Positions 49,202 through 61,049 of a stretch of DNA of 64,000 nt are shown here, piece after piece. A model generated the notes under the pieces. The model was not told the DNA's origin. It worked only from the letters and a program-made list of their open reading frames with translations, and ran no database searches. The number at the start of each line of letters is the position of its first letter. Position 1 is the stretch's first letter. A program made the position numbers and the translations under genes. The stretch comes from Sordaria brevicollis (lineage: Eukaryota; Ascomycota; Sordariomycetes; Sordariales; Sordariaceae), in assembly GCA_033439795.1 (NCBI GenBank), contig JAUTDP010000005.1, positions 496,001 through 560,000 on the forward strand, read 5' to 3'.

Positions 49202-52200
49202 ATATATTATACTTTATTATTGCGTTTATAGCGTATAATTTTCGATTATTTAAACGTATTAAAATCGCTTTATTCGTAAATCGCTAAATTTAATATTTTC
49301 TTTTTTTTTTAATAATTAAAGTAATTTCCTTCGTTATAATAATTTTGACCGTTAATTATTTATTAAAATCGCGTTCTTTTATTTAAAGAATAAAAATAGC
49401 CTTTTTTTTATTTAACGGATAAAAGTAAGCGTTATATTTCTTTTTCTCTTTTTATTCTTAAAATTATTTCGTAAATTATAAACCTTCTCTCCGTTCGTTA
49501 ATATCTAATTTAAATAATAATAATAATCCTATATACTTTTTAAAAAACGACGACGAATTCCCTACAATTTTTCGCTCTTTAAATATTAATAAATTATTTA
49601 TAATAAACGATTTATTTATTTATAATATTAACGTTTATATTATTATTCTACGCGAATTTTTCTTCTTTTAAAGTATTAATAATTTTATTATTACTATTGA
49701 AAAGGATAAAAATAAAAAAACGGTCCTTAAAAATTATTTATTTAATATTAATATTATCGCCGGATATTTTATTTTCCGCTTAATTATTATATTTATCGCC
49801 CGTATTTATATTAAAATTCTATTTATTATTAAAAATTATTACGAAGAAGTATTTATTAACTATTATATTATTAATAACGTTTAAAATACGTTCGACGATA
49901 TAAATTTTAAATATTATTAATTTATTATTAAGTATTAATTTTTTAAAACCGATAAATTTACCGCCGATAAGCGTAATAATACCTTTTGCGATATTATTTT
50001 GAAATTTATAATTTAATTTAATATAAATACTACGGGCGAAATTGCTAATATTAGTATTATATCCGGCTATTATTAAATTATTAATAACCCTCTTATTTTT
50101 ATAGGAAAAGAATTTAGCGGCGCCGCTACCCGCTACGAAATTTTCGCCGTTTAACGTTTCCGTATTTAATTTTAATAAAAAATCGATATTTTCCTTTACT
50201 TTAATAAAGGTATTAAAATTATTAAAACGGTTATATTTCTAAACCTTAAAATCCTATTTAATATTTATAAGGAATTTTAAACTATTTAAAATAATAAGCC
50301 TAAGGATATTTAACGTTAAAAAATTAAAAAGGAGTTTATAAATTATTTAATTAAACGTTTTAAGAATATTAATTTAATTAATAACGTTAACCGCCGTTTC
50401 GAAGAGTATTATATAAAGAATTACCCTTTTACCGAATTTGAATAAGAATTTACTAATTTCTATAATTTAATCGGCTATAACGATATTATAAAAGTTTATT
50501 ACTTTTATAATAAGATTAATAAACGTTTTCGTAACGGTTTTACCTATTATAATCCCCCGGCCGCCGATAATTTCTATATTTAATTCGACCTATATTATAT
50601 TATTATTACTAATTTCGAAAATATTAATTACTATTAAAAAATAATTAACTACGCCTTTAATTTATCTATTATTAATATTACCCCTACGGCTAGCTCTAAT
50701 TCTACCTTTCGTATTAATTCTAATAACGTTCTTATTAATTAAAGTAATAATAAAATAAATTTAAACGCTATCGACCTAATTATATTTATTTATAAAAATA
50801 TCCTCGATTAGTATATATATAAGGGCTTTTACCGCTATTATAATTAAAAGGGTTATATTAATTATAATTATATTAATTCGATAAATTACGGCGATAAAGG
50901 CTATTAAAATAGTAAAAGTAAAGGTAATAAAAAGAAAAAAAAGCGTAATTAAAATTAATAAATTAAAGTCTACATTGTTAATACTATTTTAACCGCCCCT
51001 ATTACCCCTACTATTCCGGCCGCCGAAGGTAAAGAATATTATAATATTCCGAAAAACGAATAATTTTTATACTTAATTACGTATAGAAGCCTTAACGGTT
51101 ATTATAATTCTTAATTAAGAAAAATAAAGTTTTAAATTTTTTAGAATTAAAAGGTTTAAAGGAAATATAAATTTAATTTTTAAATAATTCTATTACCTTA
51201 AATTTAATATTCCTTTTTTCCTATATAATAATTAATTCGCATAAAGATTATTATATTATTTTCGTTAATAATAAATATTTTATATTCACTTTTATCGACC
51301 GTTCTTTTATAATAAAAAATAACCTTCTATATTTTAAATTTCAACGCTTAAAGAGGCTAATTTTAATTAATAATATAATTAAAGGCGTTATTTCTAAAGG
51401 GGTAAAGGCTAAATTCCGTATCGGATTTTATAATAAAATCGTTACTTTTTTAATATATAATATCTCCTTTAAGTACTTTATAATTTTAAATTTCCTATAA
51501 ATATAATTTTATAAATCCGAAATTAATTATAATACGTATAATATATAATTTAAATATTATTATAATTATTATTTTATTATAAATTTATTTAACGAATTAA
51601 TTGTAATATTATATATTATTTTTAATAATATTATAATCGCTATTATTAAAATTTTCCCCAAATTTATTTTAATAACGACCCTCCTTTAAAAGAATATACC
51701 GGCTCTTAAAATTATTTCCCTAATTGCAATATAAAGGCTAATTTTAATAATTATATTTATAATTACTCTTAAAACGAAATTTATTTTCTAAACGAAAAAA
51801 TTTATTCCTTAAAAGAAATTTACTCCCTAAATTAACCCTATTCCTATTTATAATTTATTCGTTCTCGAACCTTCTTAATTTCTTATTCGCTATAATATTA
51901 CCCCGTTTAAAGCTTTAATTATTAGCCGGACTAATATTAAAATCTAAAGTATTTTAAGAATAACCATTCTCTTTATTAAAATTAAAAACCCCGTAATTTA
52001 TAAACCCTATATTAAATTAAATAATTAGCGTATATTAATTAATACGTATTGCGAATATAATCCTTATTTATTTAAAACGGTAAATAACTTATTAAATTTA
52101 AAAAATATTAAAGAATTTAACGCCGCTACGTTTAATTTCCTATATAAAAGGGATAATTTATAATTTATAATTACGACGTATACGGAATTCGAATACTTAA

Positions 52201-55200
52201 CCGCTATTTACGAATTTAACGAAATTACTTTAACCGAAGAAATCGTTAACGATATTTAAAATAGGGAGGGTAAGAAATATAAAAATATATTATTAAAGAA
52301 CCTTTATAATTTTATTAAAATTATAGTAGGTAATAGTTCTAAGGATAATATTAAAGCCACGGTTTTAATAAAATTATTAAATTTAATAGGTAATTTTAAC
52401 CAAAATATTCTTATATATAAAGAAATTATTTATTAAATTATAATAATTAAAATCATTAAGTAAATTAACTTTAATAAAATTACGGAAGAAGACGTAAAGA
52501 AATTTCTTAAAAAGAATTAACGGCTAATATTATTAAAGGAAGAAATTATAATTAAAGTCCCTAAGTAATATTATAAGAATATTTTAATTTTCTTACCTTA
52601 ATTAATAAAAGAAGTCTTATTTTATTATACTTATAATTATAAAATTAAATTATTATTAAACGTTAAACCGCCTAACGTTCGCGTTCGCTTAATATCCTTT
52701 ATTAAAACTTCGGTTATTAAATAATAGGTTAATAATAATTTTCGTAAAAATTTTATCCGCCCTTTATAATTAACCGCAATTACCCTTATTTTTTTAATTA
52801 AAAAATTGGGCGGCGGAATCCGAATTTACGTAAATTATAGAAATATTAATAATACTACCCTAAAATCCCGCTACTTACTCCTATTAATTAAAGAAACCCT
52901 AAATTTAATTTATAAAATAAAAATTTTTACTAAATTAAATATTATTATTATATTCAATTAAATATAGGTTAAAGAAGGCTACGAATAATTAACCGCGTTT
53001 ATTATTCGTTTCGGTTTATTCGAATTTTTAATTTATCCGTTTAACTTTTAAAGCGCGCTAAATACGTTTTAAAATTATATTAATAATATCCTATATAATA
53101 TCCTTAATATTTATATAACCGCGTATCTTAATAATATTTTAATTTATTCCGATAACGAAGAAGAATACGAATAGTATATTAATAAAATTTTAGAACGAAT
53201 AATTAAAGTAAAATTATAAATCGATATTAATAAATACGAATTTTATATAATATATACGAAGTATTTAAATTTAATTATTACGCCTAATAATATCGAAATA
53301 AATCCCGAAAAAGTTACCGCCGTTATAATATAATAAGTTCCCGATTTTAAACGTTTACTATAACGCTTCCTAAATTTCGCTAATTTCTACCAACGTTTTA
53401 TAAAATACTTTTCGATTATAATAAAATTATTTTATAAATTAATTAAAAAGATAATACCTATAAATTAAAAATAAATAAAACAATATTAAAATTCTTTTAA
53501 AATATTAAAAAGAGCCTTTATAAGTGGATTAATTTTACGTATTTATAATTAATTTAAATTAATTATTATAGAAATAGACGTTTTAAATTAGGCTTATAGA
53601 GGAATTTTATTATAATACGATAATAATAGTATTTTACAACCGGTTGCCTATTTTAATTAAAAATACTCCGCCGCCGAATATAATTATAATATTTATAATA
53701 AAGAATTATTAATTATTATTAAAGTATTAGAAGAATAGAAACCGGAATTTAAAGGAATATAATAACCGTTTAAAATCCTTATAAATTATTAAAATTTAAA
53801 AATATTTACAATTAATAAATAGTTAATACCCCGCTATATAAAATAAATTTAATTTTTATTTTATTTCAATTTTATAATTAAATACCGACCGGGTTCCTTT
53901 GAAATTCGCTCTAACGCCCTTAGCCGTAAATTAAAAAATATCCCTAAGAATATAAATAACGAGCGGTTATTAATACGTAATAAAATCTTACTAAATAAAA
54001 ACCTTTTCGTTAATAGCGCTTTTATTTTAAAACCGAAAGATAAACCGGACGTAAAAAACCTTATCGGTTATAAATATAAAGTTCTAAAAAAATAGAATTA
54101 AAGGAATTAATAAGAATTAAATATTTATACGAATTAAATATCCTAAACGAAAAATTAATAAACGATTTAATAATAGAATTTTACGAAAAATTTACTTTCT
54201 TATAAAACGTTTTAACCTACTTATCGGACCCTAACCGTCGCGTATAATTAAAGGAAATACGTAAATAAATAGTAAAAATTTCGTTCGTAGAATACTACAC
54301 CATTTAAAGATATATTTATTTTAAGAATACCGTTATTATAGACCTTAACGATTCTATTCTTTATTTATAATTCCTTCGATATATTTACAATTTATTATTA
54401 ATAAAATATTTAAATAGAAAAAAGACCTTCTATTTATTATTATAATTTTATTTCTAATTAAGGATATATTAATTTGTTAAAATATATTATAAGGCGTATT
54501 TTTAATACATAAAAATAAAACCCTTATAATATTCTCCTTATAATTTATTAAAATTATTAGCTATTTTTTTTCGTATTATAAAAGGATATTTCCGTTAATT
54601 ATATTACCCCGTTAACGCCCTATTTTCGAAAGGGATAAAAATTCAAATATATTACGGTAATTATCGATTAGTTAATTAAAATATATTATTTTATCCTTTA
54701 TAAAACCTTAATAATAAAGGAATTAATAAAGCGTTTTATTAATAGAATTTATAACTTTTATAACGTATTTAATATTATTATTTCCGATTACGGTATATAA
54801 TTTATTTCGACGTTTTAAAAGATTTTATCCTTAGAATTAAAAGTGAAATTAAAACTTTCGTCCGTTTTCTACCTATTTATTAATAATTAAATTAAATATA
54901 TTAACGCTAAAATAAAATATTATTTAAGGATTTATATTAATTAGGCTTAAAATAATTAAATTAATTAATTATTAATTACAAAATTTATAAAAAATAATAC
55001 CGCTTTTAAAATTATAAAAATATCCCCCTTCTTTATTAATTACGGTTTTAATTTATATATAAATATTGAATTAATTACCCTTTACCCTCCCGAATTATTG
55101 AAAATTTAAAAGGCCGAATTCTTTAAAATTTATAAAATAATAAAGTAATTCAAAATTATCCTCAATTTCGTAATAACTAAAATAAAGTAAATATAATAAC

Positions 55201-55971
55201 GTTATAAAGATAACGTTAATATTAAGAAATTGGACGCCCTAATTTATAAACCGGGTAATATAATCTTTTTTAATACTTAAAATTTCGAAATTGGTCGCTT
55301 ATACGCTAAATTTACTCCGCTTTTCGAAAGTCTTTTCCCAATCGCTAAAACTAATACCCATTCTATTATTTTCAAATTACTAATTAATATAAAATACGGA
55401 CGGATTTTTAATATAAATAAAATAAAACTTTAATTACTAATAGAATTATTAAATTAAATATAATAATAATAGGATATCCGTACTAATATAGGGAGGATTA
55501 TATATTAAACGGATAATAGCGAAAATTCTTTCGAATAAAATTTCGTAGAAATCGATAAATATAAAAAGGAAAAGGGTTATTAAATATATTACGTTATTTA
55601 AATTCCCCCTTATAAACTTAATTAATAATTGCGTACTAATATAATAATATATTTAAAAAAAATTAAAGAATTTTATAAAAAGTATCCTAATGTTTTAATA
55701 CTATTAAATTAAATTAAGGCCGAAAGGAAGAGGCTTAAAAAGGAAGTATGAAAATCGGAAAAATTAAAAATACCGTCGGAAGAGGGGGATTCGCCGGCGG
55801 AGAATATAAAGGCTCTAGCCGAAGAATAGAAAGAAGTAAAAAAGAAGTCGCTATAATTAAAGACCGCCGTAATTATAAAAACTTTTCGGAATATAATAAT
55901 ACGTTTAATAAAGATTTTTATTATTTTATATAAAAATAATTAATTATATAATTTCTTTTAATTAAGGGTAA
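49202..55971 (+). pseudogene. Gypsy copy B gag-pol remnant with chromodomain
   Basis: Plus-strand polyprotein remnant. CCHC knuckle near 50,830-50,871 (Cys/His turned to Tyr). Reverse transcriptase from 53,010: FGLFEFLIYPFNF, then YLNNILIYSDN at 53,124-53,156, the YLDDILIYSD box with Asp changed to Asn. Integrase: GYINLL.. zinc-binding stretch near 54,465, and IISDYGI.F at 54,776-54,805, the family's SDRGTQF block with the catalytic Asp kept. At 55,530-55,690 a C-terminal frame reads VEIDKYKKEKGY, YYVI and PPYKL when stops are taken as Trp/Gln, matching the pattern of a chromodomain (Y.V.W.GYP...TW). Chromodomains guide such integrases to heterochromatin. Confidence 0.85.
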
Positions 55972-56266
55972 TATTATAAATTTAATCTAATAATTATATA
56001 TAATTTAATTATATATTTATATTAAAATTATAATTATTATTAAGATAATTATAATTTTACTCAATTAGCCCGCTGCCGCGGTCGTATAGCAATACGGTCG
56101 CGGTCCCGGTTATATGACCACGCGCGCCCTGCGCGCGTATAGTCTGTACGCCGTGCCTTTATAAGGGTAGCCACCCGCGTACAACTTCGCTCCCTTTCCT
56201 CTTTTCCTTCCTCGTATAATATCATATATCCTATTCTGCCTACCTTAGTCGTGTTTACCCGTAATA
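55972..56266 (+). repeat. Gypsy copy B 3' LTR
   Basis: Aligned to 48,907-49,201 at equal length. The inner 90 bases are fully RIP-mutated, while the outer 180 or so keep GC-rich blocks and some TG/CA, ending TTTACCCGTAATA. Confidence 0.93.
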
Positions 56267-56271
56267 TTATA

Positions 56272-59200
56272 AATATAATTCTATAAACCCAAAATTAATT
56301 ATAATACGTATAATATATAATTTAAATACTATTATAATTATTATTTTATTATAAATTTATTTAACGAATTAATTATAATACTACGCGCTATTTTTAATAA
56401 TATTACGGTCGCCGCTATTAGGGCTTCCCCTAAATTTATTTTAATAATAATTTCCCTTTAAGAAAATACGCCGGCTTTTAAGGCTATTCCTTTAATTATA
56501 ATATAAAAGCTAGCCCCGATAATTATACTTATAATTGCTTTTAAAACGAAATCCGCTTTTTAAATAAAGAAATTTACTCTTTAAAAAAAGCCCGCTCCTT
56601 AGATTAATTACGCTCCTATTTACGATTTACCTATTCCTAAACCCTTCTAACCTCTTGCTCGCTATAATACCGCCCCGTTTAAAGCTTTAATTATTAATTA
56701 GGTTAGTATTAAAATTTAAAGTATTTTAAAAATAATTACTCTCTTTATTAAAATTAAAAGCCTTATAATTTACGAACCTTATATTAAATTAAATAATTAA
56801 TATGTATTAATTAATATATATCGTAAATATAATTCCCGTTCGTTTAAAACGGTAAATAATTTATTAGATTTAAAGGATATTAAGGCATTTAACGTTATTA
56901 TATTCAATTTCTTATACGAAAGGGATAATTTATAATTTATAATTATAACGTATATAAAATTCAAACGTTTAGCCGCTATCTATAAATTTAACGAAATTAT
57001 TTTAATTAAAGAAATTATTAACGATATTTAAAATAAAGAGGGTAAGAAATATAAAAATATATTATTAAAAAACCTTTATAATTTTATCGAAGTTATAGCG
57101 GGTAACGGTTCTGAAAATAATATTAAGGTTATAATTTTAATAAAGTTATTAAATTTAATAGGTAATTTTAATTAAAATACTTTTATATATAAAAAAATTA
57201 TTTATTAAATTATAATAATTAAAATCGTTAAGTAAATTAATTTTAATAAAATTACGGAGGAGGATACAAAGAAATTTCTTAAAAAGAATCGACGGTTAAT
57301 ATTATTAAAGGAAAAAATTATAATTAAAATCCCCGAACGGTACTATAAGAATATTTTAATTTTCTTACTTTAATTAGTAGAAGAAATCCTATTTTATTAT
57401 ATTTATAATTATAAAATTAAATTATTATTAAACGTTAAACCGCCTAACGTTTATATTCGTTTAATATTCTTTATCGGAATTTCGGTTATTAAATAATAGG
57501 TTAATAATAATCTTCGTAAGAATTTTATCCGCCCTTTATAATTAATTACAATTACCCCTATCCTTTTAATTAAAAAATTAGGCGGCGGAATCCGAATTTA
57601 TATAAATTATAAAAGTATTAATAATATTACCCTAAAGTCCCGCTATTTATTTCTATTAATTAAAAAGACTTTAAATTCGATTTATAAAATAAAAATTTTT
57701 ATTAAATTAAATATTATTATTATATTTAATTGAATATAGGTTAAAGAAGGCTATAAATAATTAATTATATTTATTATTTATTTTAATTTATTTAAATTTT
57801 TAATTTATCCGTTTAACCTTTAAAGTACGTTAAATATATTTTAAAATTATATTAATAATATCCTATATAATATTCTTAATATTTATATAGATACGTATTT
57901 TAACGATATTTTAATTTATTTTAATAATAAAGAAAAATACGAGTAATATAATAATAAAATTTTAAAACGAATCATTAAAATAGGATTATAAATTAATATT
58001 AATAAATATGAATTTTCTATAATACGTATAAAATATTTAAATTTAATTATTATGCCCGGGGGTATTAAAATAAATCCCGAAAAGGTCGCCGCTATTATAA
58101 TATAATAAATTCCTAATTTTAAACGTTCGCTATAACGCTTCTTAAATTTCGCTAATTTCTACTAACGTTTTATAAAATATTTTTCAATTATAATAAAATT
58201 ATTTTACAAATTAATTAAGAAAATAGTACCTACAAATTAGAAATAAATAAAATAGTATTAAAATCCTTTTAAAGTATTAAAATGAACTTTTATAAATGGA
58301 TTAATTTTACGTATTTATAATTAATTTAAACTAATTATTATAGAAACGGATATTTTAAATTAAATTTATAGAAGAATTTTATTATAATATAATAATAATA
58401 ATATTTTACAACCGGTCGCCTATTTCAATTAGAAATATTCTACCGCCGAATATAATTATAATATTTATAATAAAGAATTATTAATTATTATTAAAGTATT
58501 AGAAGAATAGAAACTGGAATTTAAAAGAGTATAATAACCGTTTAAAATCCTTACGGATTATCGGAATTTAAAAATATTTACAATTAATAAATAATTAACG
58601 CCCTATTATATAAAGTAATCTTAATTTTTATTTCGTTTCAATTTTATAATTAAATACCGATTAAGTTCCTTCTAAATTCGCCCCGATACCCTTAACCGTA
58701 AACTAAAAAATATCCCCAAAAATATAGATAATAAGCGGCTATTAGTATGCAATAAAGTCCTATTAAATAAGAACTTCTTTATTAACGGCGCTTTTATTTT
58801 AAAGCCGGAAAACGAACCGGATATAAGAAACCTCATCGGTTATAAATATAAAGTTTTAAAAGAAATAAAATTGAAAGAATTAATAAAAATTAAATATTTA
58901 TACGAATTAAATATTTTAAACGAAAAATTAATAAACGATTTAATAATAGAATTTTATAAAAAGTTTACCTTTTTATAAAATATTTTAATTTATTTATTAA
59001 ACTTTAATTATTATATATAATTAAAAGAGGTATATAAATAGATGGCAAAAATTTTGTTCGCGGAATGCTACGCTATTTAAAGACGTATTTATTTTAAAAA
59101 TACTATTATCGTAAATTTTAACGATTTTATTCTTTATTTATAACTCTTTCGACGCATTTACGATTCGCTATTAGTAAAGTATTTAAATAAAGAAAAGACC

Positions 59201-60746
59201 TTTTATTTATTATTATAATCTTACTTCTAATTAGGAATATACTAATTTATTAAAATATATTATAAAATATACTTTTAATATATAAAATTAAGGCCTTTAT
59301 AATACTCCCTTCATAATCTATTAAAATTATTAATCATTCTTTTCGCGCTATAGAAAAATATTTCTATTAATTATATTACCTTATTAACGCCCTATTTTCA
59401 AAGGGAATAGGAATTTAAATATATTATAGTAATTATTAATTAATTAATTAAAATATATTATTTTATCCCCTATAAAACTTTAATAATAGAAGAATTAATA
59501 GAGCGTTTTATTAATAAAATTTATAGCCTTTATAACGTATTTAATATTATTATTTCCGACCGCGGTATATAATTGATTTTAATATTTTAAAAGACTCTAT
59601 CTTTAAAATTAGAAATGAATTTAAAACTTTCGTCCGCTTTCTACCTATTTATTAATAATTAAACCGAATATATTAACGCCGAAATAGAATATTATTTAAA
59701 GATTTATATTCATTAAGCCTAAAATAATTAAGTTAATTAATTACTAATTATAAAATTTATAAAAAATAATACTATTTTTAAAATTACGGGAATATCCCCC
59801 TTTTTTATTAATTATAATTTTAATTTATATATAAATATTAAACCGGCTACCCTTTACCCTTTTAAATTATTAAAAGCTTAAAAGGTTAAATTCTTTAAAA
59901 TTTATAAAATAATAGAGCGGTTTAAAATTATCTTCAATTTTATAATAATTAAAATAAAATAAATATAATAATATTATAAAAATAACGTTAATATTGAGAA
60001 ATTGAATACCCCAATTTATAAATCGGGCGATATAATCCTCCTTAATATTTAGAATTTCGAAACCGGTCGCTTATACGCCAAATTTACTCCGCTTTTCGAA
60101 GGTCCTTTCCTAATTATTAAAGCCAATACCTATTCTATTATTCTTAGACTACTAATTAATATAAAGTACGGACGGATTTTTAATATAAATAAAATAAAGC
60201 TTTAATCGCTAGCGGATTTATTAAATTAAATATAATAGTAGTAAAATATCCGCGCTAATATAGGGAAGATTATATACCGAACCAATAATAGTAAAAACTC
60301 TTTCGAATAAAATTTCGTAGAAATTAATAAATATAAAAAGGAGAGAGGTTATTAAATATATTATATTATTTAAACTCCCCTTTATAAATTTAATTAGTAG
60401 CCGTATATAAATGTAGTTATATATTTAGAGAAGGTTAGGGAATTTTACGAAAAGTATCCCGACGCTTTAATATTATTCGAATAAATTAAATTTAAGAGGA
60501 AAAAGATTAAGGAAGAGGTATAGAGGATAATAGAAGAATTAGAAATACCGTCGGAGGGGGGGAATATATTAGTAGAAGATACGGAAATTTTAGCCGAAGG
60601 ATAGTATAGAAGAAAGAGGAGGTTATTAAATTTTAAAACAATAATAATTATAAAGACTTTTTAAAATATAGCGATACGTTTAATAAGGATTTTTATTATT
60701 TTATATAATAATAATTAACTATATAATTTCTTTTAATTAAGGGTAA
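56272..60746 (+). pseudogene. Gypsy copy A pol remnant (continuation after copy B)
   Basis: Continues copy A from the point broken at 48,906 and aligns to 51,500-55,971 of copy B. Reverse transcriptase remnants (FKFLIYPFNL near 57,790; YFNDILIYFNN near 57,900), integrase IISDRGI (near 59,555, where the Arg survives) and the chromodomain-like C-terminus (60.3-60.45 kb) are visible. Ends in AATTAAGGGTAA before the LTR. Confidence 0.82.
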
Positions 60747-61049
60747 TATTATAGGTTTAATTTAATAATTATATATAATTTAATTATATATTTATATTAA
60801 AGTTGTAATTATTATTAAAATAATTATAATTTTATTATAATCAACCCCCTACTACGGTCGTATTATATTAACGATATAATTACGGTCCCGGTTATATAAT
60901 TACGCGCGCGCCCCGCGCGTAAATAATTTATACGCTATACCCTTATAAAAGTAGCTATACGTATATAATTTCGCTCCTTTTCTTTTTTCCTTCTTTATAT
61001 AATATCGTATATTCTATTCTACTTATTTTAATTATATTTACCCGTAATA
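60747..61049 (+). repeat. Gypsy LTR shared by copy A and copy A'
   Basis: Same length as A's 5' LTR (303 bp). It is followed at once by the same internal start (ATATATTATAC) found after the 5' LTRs at 44,501 and 49,202, so it serves as 3' LTR of A and 5' LTR of A'. RIP has affected its whole length, unlike the outer LTR edges elsewhere. Confidence 0.9.

Larger units (their letters stand above)
48907..56266 (+). mobile_element. Chromodomain Ty3/Gypsy copy B, full length, nested in copy A
   Basis: A 7,360 bp element with 295 bp LTRs (48,907-49,201 and 55,972-56,266). The target duplication is CTATA (48,902-48,906) and TTATA (56,267-56,271), identical but for one C-to-T. Joining the two flanks restores the sequence seen uninterrupted in copies B (about 51,495) and A'. 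A purine-rich AATTAAGGGTAA precedes the 3' LTR. Gene order gag, protease, reverse transcriptase, integrase, chromodomain on the plus strand. It inserted into a close relative of itself. Stops throughout from RIP. Confidence 0.94.
44198..61049 (+). mobile_element. Chromodomain Ty3/Gypsy copy A, interrupted by three insertions
   Basis: LTRs at 44,198-44,500 and 60,747-61,049 (both 303 bp) flank an internal region that reads on the plus strand. It is interrupted by two hairpin-ended elements (45,939-46,944 and 47,395-48,490) and by full-length copy B (48,907-56,266). Pieces on either side of each insertion join exactly when compared with copies B and A'. A zinc knuckle (about 47,141-47,182), a protease-like stretch (48.65-48.75 kb), reverse transcriptase (57.78-57.93 kb), integrase (about 59.55 kb) and a C-terminal chromodomain-like part (60.3-60.45 kb) follow in Gypsy order. 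Its right LTR is directly followed by another internal region, so this is part of a tandem LTR-internal-LTR-internal array. Fully inactivated by RIP. Confidence 0.9.

Noticed and set aside
55748..55933. 61-codon plus-strand ORF at the end of Gypsy copy B
   Set aside because: Short piece of the decayed polyprotein tail between RIP stops, not a separate gene.
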